Shown: positions 6,081 to 11,975 of the stretch, one piece after another
How the letters are laid out: each line of letters opens with the position of its first letter
Position numbering within the stretch: the stretch's first letter is position 1
Assembly: GCA_900542375.1 (NCBI GenBank)
Contig: UQNI01000034.1
Location: 1-21,158, forward strand
DNA: 21,158 nt
Origin: an uncultured Oscillospiraceae bacterium
GTDB taxonomy: Bacteria; Bacillota; Clostridia; Oscillospirales; Acutalibacteraceae
Direction of reading: 5' to 3'
The notes under the pieces: generated by a model
Told to the model about the DNA's origin: nothing
Database searches by the model: none
The model's input: only the letters and a program-made list of their open reading frames with translations
Position numbers and translations under genes: made by a program

Positions 6081-6736
6081 AGCATCCGTTTATTGTAATT
6101 GAAGGGTTAGACGGAAGCGGCAAAGCAACACAAACAAATCAGCTGTGCAAAGCTTTGAAACAAAAGCAAATAAAATATCGTCACCTTACGTTTCCTGACT
6201 ATGAGCAGGATTCTTCCGCTTTAATCAAATTGTATTTAAGCGGCGCTTTTGGAACAGAGCCTAACAGTGTCAACGCCTATGCTGCGGCATCTTTTTATGC
6301 GGTAGACCGTTATGCCAGTTTTCAAAGATTTTGGAAGCAGGATTATTTGGACGGTACGTGTTTGGTAGCAGACCGCTATGCCACTTCTAATTTCATTTAT
6401 CAACTGACAAAACTGCCAAAAGAAGAATGGGAGCATTTTATTCATTGGGCGGAGGATTATGAATATCATAAATTAGAATTACCAAGGCCTGATGTTGTAA
6501 TTTATTTGGATGTTCCGCCGGAGATTTCCCAGGCTTTGCTTAGCACACGTTACCAAGGTGATGAGACAAAAAAAGATATTCATGAAAGAAATATGAATTT
6601 TTTAATGCAATGCCGTGAAGCTGCATTGTATAGTGCTGAAAAATTAGGTTGGAATGTCATTTCCTGCGCTGATAACGGAACAATGAAATCCATTGAAGCG
6701 ATTCATAAAGAAATTATGGATAAACTTACAATATAA
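6077..6736 (+). CDS. tmk: Thymidylate kinase-like deoxynucleotide kinase
   Basis: A 219-residue P-loop kinase of the dTMP kinase family, which phosphorylates dTMP to dTDP. Coupling by a 4-bp overlap to thyX puts product and next enzyme together. The N-terminus is FIVIEGLDGSGKATQ with the Walker A loop at residues 10-18. VADRYATSNFIYQL around residues 97-110 is the DR(Y/W) substrate-binding motif, and RPDVVIYLDVPPE is the conserved strand before the lid. The lid-like region is RYQGDETKKDIHERNMNFL. One oddity: the residue after the Walker Lys16 is Ala17 instead of the usual Ser/Thr that helps hold Mg, although Thr18 follows. I believe such a GKAT variant exists in a clostridial Tmk-like subgroup, but that is from memory. 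Activity on dTMP is therefore likely, not certain. Confidence 0.88.
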   Translation: MKHPFIVIEGLDGSGKATQTNQLCKALKQKQIKYRHLTFPDYEQDSSALIKLYLSGAFGTEPNSVNAYAAASFYAVDRYASFQRFWKQDYLDGTCLVADRYATSNFIYQLTKLPKEEWEHFIHWAEDYEYHKLELPRPDVVIYLDVPPEISQALLSTRYQGDETKKDIHERNMNFLMQCREAALYSAEKLGWNVISCADNGTMKSIEAIHKEIMDKLTI

Positions 6737-6762
6737 AATCATAGAAGAGGAATCTAAAAACG

Positions 6763-7308
6763 ATGGTCTATGTATTTTTAGCAAATGGTTTTGAAGAAAT
6801 GGAAGCAATCGCACCCATTGACCTGCTGAGAAGAGCAGAGCTAAAAGTGATAACGGTTGCGGTCGGGACAGATACTACCATGGTCACAGGTGCCCATGGC
6901 ATACGTATTCATGCCGACATTACAGAACAGCAGGTAGACTGCACTGGCATAGAAATGGCTGTTCTGCCAGGAGGTATGCCGGGAACCTTGCATTTAGAGC
7001 AGTCTGCTGTTGTACAAACTGTTTTAAAGCACTGTAAACAACAAAATATCCCGATAGGAGCTATTTGTGCTGCGCCGTCTATTTTAGGTCATATGGGATT
7101 ACTCCGTGGCATCACGGCTACCTGTTTTGAAGGATTTGAAACACAGTTGACAGGTGCAAACTATTCTCCGCAGCATGTATGCTGTGACCAAAATGTCATT
7201 ACTGCCAGAGGTGCCGGTGTTTCTGTTGAGTTTGCCTTGAAATTAGTAGAGGTGTTATGCGGTGCGTCTAAAGCCAATTTATTGAGGAAGTCGATACAAT
7301 GTATGTGA
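6763..7308 (+). CDS. DJ-1/PfpI family protein
   Basis: A 181-residue DJ-1/ThiJ/PfpI-superfamily protein of the single-domain bacterial type. The reactive Cys102 lies in the nucleophile elbow GAICAAPSIL, and the partner acid is in ANGFEEMEAIAPID, where Glu14 aligns with Glu18 of human DJ-1. The strand LPGGMPGTLHL precedes the elbow, and ITARGAGVSVEFALKLVE is the usual C-terminal signature. Members have been described as protein deglycases, glyoxalases or redox-responsive chaperones; sequence does not choose among these. It starts 26 bp after tmk with AGAGGAA upstream and overlaps the next gene by 10 bp, so it is firmly in the operon. ThiJ-type annotation is sometimes given, but no role in thiamine synthesis is implied here. 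Confidence 0.92.
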   Translation: MVYVFLANGFEEMEAIAPIDLLRRAELKVITVAVGTDTTMVTGAHGIRIHADITEQQVDCTGIEMAVLPGGMPGTLHLEQSAVVQTVLKHCKQQNIPIGAICAAPSILGHMGLLRGITATCFEGFETQLTGANYSPQHVCCDQNVITARGAGVSVEFALKLVEVLCGASKANLLRKSIQCM

Positions 7309-7904
7309 AAAATCCAAAAGAAAATATCAAAGAACTGAAAAAAAATTTACGGCTGAAATACCGAAATATCAGAGAGACGATGCCTCCTGCAAAAAAAGGA
7401 AAGATGGACGCTCGTATTCGCAGGCATTTATTTGATTTACCGGAATATCATGAAGAAAGCACTGTTTTTGTATATATCAGTAAATCCATAGAAGTGGATA
7501 CGTTTTCGATTGTAAAAAGAGCCTTGGCTGACGGAAAGTTAGTTGCTTCTCCAAGATGTGTACCGGGTACGTTTGAAATGGAATTCTATTATATTCGTTC
7601 TTTGGATGATTTGGAAGAGGGAACTTTTGGCGTTTTGGAACCAAAACACAAACAATGCAAGTTGGTTACGGATTTATCACATGGCTTTTGTATTGTACCG
7701 GGACTATGCTTTGATGCAAAGGGATACCGTTTGGGTTACGGTAAAGGTTATTATGACCGATTTTTATCCGAATTTAAGGGCGTAACAGTGGGCATTTGTT
7801 ATACAAGCTGTGTGCAGTATGGATTGCCCCATGGATATTTTGACCGTCCGGTAGATATTCTGGTAACCGAAAATTACATTCGCAGAACTGAGAAAAAACA
7901 GTAA
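7299..7904 (+). CDS. 5-formyltetrahydrofolate cyclo-ligase
   Basis: A 201-residue member of the 5-FTHF cyclo-ligase (MTHFS) family. It converts 5-formyl-THF plus ATP to 5,10-methenyl-THF and so returns a storage folate to the active one-carbon pool. The signature PGLCFDAKGYRLGYGKGYYDRFL spans residues 134-156 and is complete, including the GYGKGYYDR nucleotide-binding loop. The basic N-terminal segment KKNLRLKYRNIRE and SKSIEVDT (61-68) are also family-typical. The start lies inside the preceding gene (10-bp overlap), with GAGGAAG 8 nt upstream. In this operon it can supply methenyl-THF, then methylene-THF for ThyX, a coherent dTMP-synthesis grouping. The cyclo-ligase next to mltG is also a common clostridial arrangement as far as I recall. 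Confidence 0.95.
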   Translation: MYVKNPKENIKELKKNLRLKYRNIRETMPPAKKGKMDARIRRHLFDLPEYHEESTVFVYISKSIEVDTFSIVKRALADGKLVASPRCVPGTFEMEFYYIRSLDDLEEGTFGVLEPKHKQCKLVTDLSHGFCIVPGLCFDAKGYRLGYGKGYYDRFLSEFKGVTVGICYTSCVQYGLPHGYFDRPVDILVTENYIRRTEKKQ

Positions 7905-7916
7905 AGGAGGAATATT

Positions 7917-9302
7917 ATGCGTGATGAACAACATCCAAATCAAGATGAAGCTAACATTCCTGACCAAAATAAACAGACTGATTCTTTGGAAGAAAGTCTA
8001 AGAGAGTATCAAGAAAGAAAACGTCAGGAGTTTCAGCTTAATATTTCAGGTTTAGATGATATTGGTGATGAGTCTCCTGAGATATATTCTAAAAAATCAG
8101 AATATGATGTAGAGCCTCATATGGCGGAAGAGATTGAAAGTCACAGCCATAATACTCCTAAAAAGGAATCTCAAGCATCACAACAGAATCTAAAGGCTCA
8201 GACCATGACAAAAGAGCAGAAAAAGAAAATGAAAAAACGCGACAGAAAAAATAAACGCATTTTTTTCTGGATGTGGATTGTCATGATTTTAGTCGTTAGC
8301 TTTAGTATTGCCCGCTTTGCAATGGTAAACATTAACGATATGCTTGCTGTTGGCAGAGATGATTCCGTTGTTCAAATTCAAATACCAAAAAATGCTACAG
8401 GTGAGCAAGTGGGTGAACTGTTAGCGAAAAGCGGTATTATCTCTAAACCAAGCTTTTTTGCTTTATACTCCAAAATAACAAAATCAGAGGGTCATTACCA
8501 ATACGGTACGTATGAAATCAAAAAGAATATGGACTATGAAGCGATTATCAATCATATTCAGTCCAATGCCAACCGTTTGGATAATGAAACAACTCAGGTG
8601 ACCATTACAGAGGGTATGAGCGTACGTCAAATTGCTCAGTTATTGGAAGAAAAAAATATTTGTACAGTGGATGAAGTTCTGGAAGCTGCAAATGATTCTG
8701 ATTATTTTGATATTTATTCTGCTATTAACTCAATTACAAATGATAAAGATCGCTATTATCTGCTGGAAGGATATCTGTTCCCGGATACTTATGATTTCTA
8801 TACCGGTGAAAATCCAACAGATGCCTTGAGCAAATTACTGAATAACTATAAAGATAAAATTACCCAAGAGATGAAAGATAAAGCTGCATCTATGAATATG
8901 ACAATGGATCAAGTGATTACATTGGCATCTATGATTCAAGCAGAAGCTGCAAATGTGGATGATATGTACATGATTTCTTCTATCTTCCACAATCGTTTGA
9001 GAGATGGTGCGGAAAAAGGTGTTGCTACTTTAGACTCTGACCCAACCGTTTGGTATCCATACCACTCAAGAGAAGAAGTTCCTGCGGATCAAGTGGACAG
9101 CTTTAAGAGCCGATACAACACATATGACGTGCAAGGATTACCGCCGGGACCAATTTGTAACCCCGGTTTGGATGCAATCAATGTAGCGTTAAATCCAAAA
9201 ACAACAGATTATTACTATTTCTGTCATAAAGATGGTCAAGCTTATTATTCTAAAACTTTAGAAGAGCACCAGCAGAAATTACAAGAACTTGGTCTTTCAT
9301 AA
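7917..9302 (+). CDS. mltG: Endolytic murein transglycosylase MltG (YceG family)
   Basis: A 461-residue membrane-anchored lytic transglycosylase that cuts nascent peptidoglycan strands and sets glycan length. Layout: a charged, low-complexity cytoplasmic N-terminus (1-113) ending in a Lys/Arg-rich stretch, one transmembrane helix (about 115-137), a LysM-like region (about 150-225), then the YceG catalytic domain. The catalytic Glu is Glu343 in LASMIQAEAANVDDM..SSIFHNRL, equivalent to Glu218 of E. coli MltG. LEGYLFPDTYDF and YNTYDVQGLPPGPICNPGLDAINVALNP are hallmark blocks. The cytoplasmic tail is much longer than in E. coli, as is usual in Bacillota. AAAGGAGG gives a clear start 12 bp after the cyclo-ligase. 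Position next to a U32 gene matches yrrL in Bacillus. Confidence 0.95.
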   Translation: MRDEQHPNQDEANIPDQNKQTDSLEESLREYQERKRQEFQLNISGLDDIGDESPEIYSKKSEYDVEPHMAEEIESHSHNTPKKESQASQQNLKAQTMTKEQKKKMKKRDRKNKRIFFWMWIVMILVVSFSIARFAMVNINDMLAVGRDDSVVQIQIPKNATGEQVGELLAKSGIISKPSFFALYSKITKSEGHYQYGTYEIKKNMDYEAIINHIQSNANRLDNETTQVTITEGMSVRQIAQLLEEKNICTVDEVLEAANDSDYFDIYSAINSITNDKDRYYLLEGYLFPDTYDFYTGENPTDALSKLLNNYKDKITQEMKDKAASMNMTMDQVITLASMIQAEAANVDDMYMISSIFHNRLRDGAEKGVATLDSDPTVWYPYHSREEVPADQVDSFKSRYNTYDVQGLPPGPICNPGLDAINVALNPKTTDYYYFCHKDGQAYYSKTLEEHQQKLQELGLS

Positions 9303-9317
9303 TAAAGGAGAATCATA

Positions 9318-10550
9318 TTGGCTTACGAGAGAAGAAAAACAAAGGTAGAATTGCTTTCTCCCGCAGGTGACATGGAGTGCCTGAACATGGCTTTAACGTA
9401 TGGTGCAGACGCCATATATTTAGCCGGACAGGAGTTTGGCATGAGGACTGCTTCAGCTAATTTTTCCAATGAACAATTGGCAAAAGCAGTACAAAAAGCT
9501 CATGAGAAAAATGTTCCTGTATTTTTAACATGCAATACATTGCCTCGGAATGATGAACTGGACAGACTGCCTGCTTTTTTGGAGGCTGCCCAAGCTGCCG
9601 GTGTAGACGCCATCATTGTTGCCGATTTGGGAGTCATGAATTTGGTAAAACAATATGCACCGAAAGTGGAGATTCATATTTCTACACAGGCCGGTATTGT
9701 GAACTATGCAATGGCAAATGCTTTATACGATATGGGAGCAAAACGCATTGTGCTGGCCAGAGAATTATCATTGGATGATATTGCACAGATTCGGGCAAAA
9801 ATACCTGCGGATTTAGAAATAGAAACATTTGTACACGGTGCTATGTGCATGTCCTTTTCAGGCCGTTGCTTATTGTCCGCTTATCTGAATAATCGTGATG
9901 CTAACAGAGGAGATTGTTCTCAGCCTTGCCGCTGGGAATATGCGCTGGTAGAGAAAAAACGTCCCAATGAATATATGGATATTACGGAAGATAAACACGG
10001 TTCCTATATTTTTAATTCTCGTGATATGTGTATGATTGAACACATTCCTGAATTGGTGAAAGCGGGCGTATCCAGTATTAAAATTGAAGGCAGGGCAAAA
10101 TCAGCTTATTATGTTGCTGTTACGACCAATGCGTACCGTCATGCCATTGATGCATATTTAGAGCATCCGAATCAGCCGCTTTCCCCTTGGATTGTGGAAG
10201 AGTTGGATAAAATCAGTCACCGTGAATACAGCACCGGTTTCTACTTTGGTCATGAACCGGGGCAGGTATACCATACGGGTGGTTATGTGCGCCATTATGA
10301 TGTAATCGCGGTTTGTGAAAGCTGGGAAAATGGGATTTTAAAATTATTACAGAGAAATCGCTTTTTCCGCGGTGATGTAGCAGACGTTTTAGAACCCGGA
10401 GAGCAGCCTTTTGATATTTGTTTAGATGAGATTTACGATGAAAAAATGAATCCGATTGAATCTGCTCCCCATGCAACCATGACCGTATTTGCAAAATGCG
10501 AACGTCCCGTAAAACCGGGGGCGATTCTGAGAAAAGCCCGACTGAATTAA
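9318..10550 (+). CDS. U32 family protein, TrhP-like tRNA hydroxylation protein
   Basis: A 410-residue U32 'peptidase' family protein. The signature ETFVHGAMCMSFSGRCLLS (residues 169-187) matches the family pattern E.F..G..C....G.C..S exactly. Other typical blocks are LSPAGDMECLNMALTYGADAIYLAGQEFGMR, CSQPCRW and SIKIEGRAKSAYYVA. The C-terminal 70-80 residues form the small beta domain of the longer subfamily. Members characterised as TrhP (YegQ in E. coli, YrrN/YrrO in B. subtilis) are needed for 5-hydroxyuridine formation at U34 of tRNAs, and the cysteines probably bind an Fe-S cluster; protease activity is doubtful. Location directly after mltG parallels yrrL-yrrM-yrrN-yrrO, so the YrrO/TrhP2 type is the best match; the tRNA role is inference by homology. 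Translation begins at TTG, 8 nt after AAAGGAG. It is the last gene of the operon. Confidence 0.9.
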   Translation: MAYERRKTKVELLSPAGDMECLNMALTYGADAIYLAGQEFGMRTASANFSNEQLAKAVQKAHEKNVPVFLTCNTLPRNDELDRLPAFLEAAQAAGVDAIIVADLGVMNLVKQYAPKVEIHISTQAGIVNYAMANALYDMGAKRIVLARELSLDDIAQIRAKIPADLEIETFVHGAMCMSFSGRCLLSAYLNNRDANRGDCSQPCRWEYALVEKKRPNEYMDITEDKHGSYIFNSRDMCMIEHIPELVKAGVSSIKIEGRAKSAYYVAVTTNAYRHAIDAYLEHPNQPLSPWIVEELDKISHREYSTGFYFGHEPGQVYHTGGYVRHYDVIAVCESWENGILKLLQRNRFFRGDVADVLEPGEQPFDICLDEIYDEKMNPIESAPHATMTVFAKCERPVKPGAILRKARLN

Positions 10551-10557
10551 TCACAAA

Positions 10558-10607
10558 CTGCTGAGATTACTTTACACATCATGTTCAGTAATTTCGGTAG
10601 TTTTTTT
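10558..10607 (+). terminator. Rho-independent terminator closing the thyX-U32 operon
   Basis: CTGCTGAGATTACT (10558-10571) pairs over 14 bp with AGTAATTTCGGTAG (10587-10600), with three G-U wobbles in RNA. Seven T follow. Confidence 0.88.
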
Positions 10608-10659
10608 ATGCAAAAGATAGATTATTTAGGAGATTAAGAAAAACTAATTTTTAAAACAA

Positions 10660-10732
10660 GAGAAGTTACATTGACTTTTATGAGTGTGCGTTATATTATT
10701 ATAAACAAGATATTTGTATGGTATAGTAGAGG
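10660..10732 (+). repeat. Direct repeat 1: duplicated promoter segment (lipoprotein side)
   Basis: GAAGTTACATTGACTTTT, then TTATATTAT.ATAAACAAGATATT and GTATAG, are shared with 11613-11677 upstream of alaS, about 950 bp away in the same orientation. Only the section between -35 and -10 differs, in sequence and by a few bases of length. Confidence 0.75.
10671..10699 (+). promoter_or_regulatory. Sigma-A type promoter of the lipoprotein gene
   Basis: TTGACT (10671-10676), 17-bp spacer, TATTAT (10694-10699). The flanking bases match those of the alaS promoter. Confidence 0.7.
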
Positions 10733-10927
10733 GAATATGATATTATTGCAGTGATAGAAAAAGAAATATCTATTTTACCAAATAGGATAGTATTTGTAAC
10801 GTATATGGAATGTGTACGAAAAAATTTAATCCGGTTGTAGAAATACTGTCAAGATATTTTCATCCATCTATGTGAAAATATTAGTGATTTTAGTGGTTTA
10901 TAATTATGCTAGAAAAGAGGAAGAGAA

Positions 10928-11533
10928 ATGAAAACAAGAAAAATCATTGGTGGAGTATTAAGTTGCCTTATGCTATGCGGTCTATTGGTGGGCTGCTCCG
11001 GTAGTAACAATTCTAGTTCCAATTCAAACTATAAAAAAGGTACTGTTACAGAAAGTAAATTTACCAGTGAATGGATGGGAATTCAATATACATTGCCAAA
11101 TGATATGACAATGCTTTCAGAAGAAACCATTGCTTCTGGTTCTAAAGATAATATTCAAGTAGAAATGCAAGCATATCTAACAGATGCTCCTTCGACAAAA
11201 AATATTGGAATGCTGGCAGAAGACATATCCAAAGATACCTCTATGGATGAGAATAAATATATTGAACTGACAAAAACTCAAATGGAAAAGGCAATACCGG
11301 GTATCACATTTAGTGAACAAGGAAAGCGTACCATTGCAGGACAAGAATTTTACGAGTTGCCATATAGCTATACAAAGGATGTCAATGGAACTCAAACAAC
11401 AATTACGCAAACCTTTTTATGCAAAAAGATAGAAGATAGAATGGTTTGTATTACGCTAACATATCCTGACCAAGAAACAATAGACCATTTGTTATCAGGC
11501 TTTTCTGAATTAAATGCGACAAATTCTCAGTGA
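10928..11533 (+). CDS. Putative lipoprotein of unknown function
   Basis: 201 residues, not recognised. The N-terminus is a lipoprotein signal: MKTRK, then a hydrophobic stretch, then the lipobox LVGC with the acylated cysteine at residue 23. A Ser/Asn-rich linker (SGSNNSSSNSN) follows, typical of Gram-positive lipoproteins. The mature part of about 165 residues has segments such as SEWMGIQYTLPNDMTMLSEE, GQEFYELPYSYTKDVNGTQTTITQTFLCKKIEDRMVCITLTYPDQETIDHLLSGF. This pattern of alternating strands ending in 'F..' recalls small surface proteins with a PsbP/DUF-like beta fold, but I do not assign one. GAAGAG precedes the ATG. It is monocistronic, with its own promoter and terminator, between two housekeeping operons. 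The flanking promoter duplication suggests it may be a later insertion. Confidence 0.85.
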   Translation: MKTRKIIGGVLSCLMLCGLLVGCSGSNNSSSNSNYKKGTVTESKFTSEWMGIQYTLPNDMTMLSEETIASGSKDNIQVEMQAYLTDAPSTKNIGMLAEDISKDTSMDENKYIELTKTQMEKAIPGITFSEQGKRTIAGQEFYELPYSYTKDVNGTQTTITQTFLCKKIEDRMVCITLTYPDQETIDHLLSGFSELNATNSQ

Positions 11534-11537
11534 TAGA

Positions 11538-11576
11538 TAAAAGAGCAGCTGTTTACAGGCTGCTCTTTTATTTTTT
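11538..11576 (+). terminator. Rho-independent terminator after the lipoprotein gene
   Basis: TAAAAGAGCAGC (11538-11549) pairs perfectly over 12 bp with GCTGCTCTTTTA (11559-11570), with a 9-nt loop. Six T follow. Confidence 0.92.
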
Positions 11577-11612
11577 CAAAAGGAATCATTTCTGTATTTC
11601 ACTGTAAAAAAG

Positions 11613-11677
11613 AGGAAGTTACATTGACTTTTTGGATACCTTATATTATAATAAACAAGATATTGACAGCGTATAGA
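11613..11677 (+). repeat. Direct repeat 2: duplicated promoter segment (alaS side)
   Basis: Counterpart of 10660-10732: GAAGTTACATTGACTTTT and TTATATTAT.ATAAACAAGATATT are conserved, and CGTATAG follows. See the first copy. Confidence 0.75.
11624..11652 (+). promoter_or_regulatory. Sigma-A type promoter of the alaS transcript
   Basis: TTGACT (11624-11629), 17-bp spacer, perfect TATAAT (11647-11652). Transcription would start near 11659, about 25 nt before T-box stem I. Confidence 0.85.
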
Positions 11678-11684
11678 AACAAAA

Positions 11685-11920
11685 GTCATAGGTAATGTTA
11701 CAACAGAGAGGGAGCCAAAGTTCAAATGATGAATTTTGCTGAAAGGCGACCGTAACCAGCTTACTATGACAAGCCGGTTTCTTGCCTTTTGGCAGCGCTC
11801 TGCAGTGACGAGCCGCAGCGTTTTCCGCGTTAAGGAATTGAAAGTGGCGTTTAAAAAGCGCAATTTGGGTGGTACCACGGACTTTTCCGTCCCATGTTTA
11901 TGGGGGAAGTCCGTTTTTTT
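11685..11920 (+). promoter_or_regulatory. T-box leader controlling alaS
   Basis: The T-box core TGGGTGGTACCACGG is at 11866-11880, immediately followed by the terminator stem. Stem I is visible: GTCATAGGTAA (11685-11695) pairs with TTACTATGAC (11761-11770) with one bulge, and GTTAC (11697-11701) pairs with GTAAC (11752-11756). A hairpin at 11713-11740 forms the upper part. Alanine codons that could be the specifier are GCG at 11746-11748, in the unpaired 3' side just above GTAAC and followed by A, or GCT at 11738-11740, which my fold puts in a paired arm. Uncharged tRNA-Ala would pair its NCCA end with the TGG-type bulge, stabilise the antiterminator and let transcription reach alaS. Confidence 0.93.
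11877..11920 (+). terminator. T-box regulatory terminator
   Basis: ACGGACTT (11877-11884) pairs with AAGTCCGT (11907-11914), and TTCC/GGGG extends the stem inward. A T-run follows at 11914-11920. The left arm begins inside the T-box core, so antiterminator and terminator are mutually exclusive. Confidence 0.92.
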
Positions 11921-11975
11921 ATGCCAAAATTTTGATAAACCATATTTTGCTCAGAAGAAGAGAGAGGTTATTTGT

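Larger units (their letters stand above)
10608..10927 (+). other. Promoter region and long 5' leader of the lipoprotein gene
   Basis: No ORF. A promoter lies at 10671-10699, leaving a predicted leader of over 200 nt. The leader contains a 9-bp inverted repeat ATATTTTCA (10854-10862) and TGAAAATAT (10873-10881), and a weaker hairpin around TATCTATTT/AAATAGGATA near 10770-10790. No T-box core sequence or other riboswitch consensus is visible, and there is no terminator-like stem with a T-run before the gene. Confidence 0.5.

Noticed and set aside
10700..10927. Second T-box in front of the lipoprotein gene
   Set aside because: The promoter matches that of the alaS T-box transcript, but the GGTGGnACC core and the terminator stem are absent.
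11736..11975. 80-codon N-terminal extension of alaS
   Set aside because: This stretch is the T-box leader with its terminator. The ATG at 11976 gives the canonical AlaRS N-terminus.
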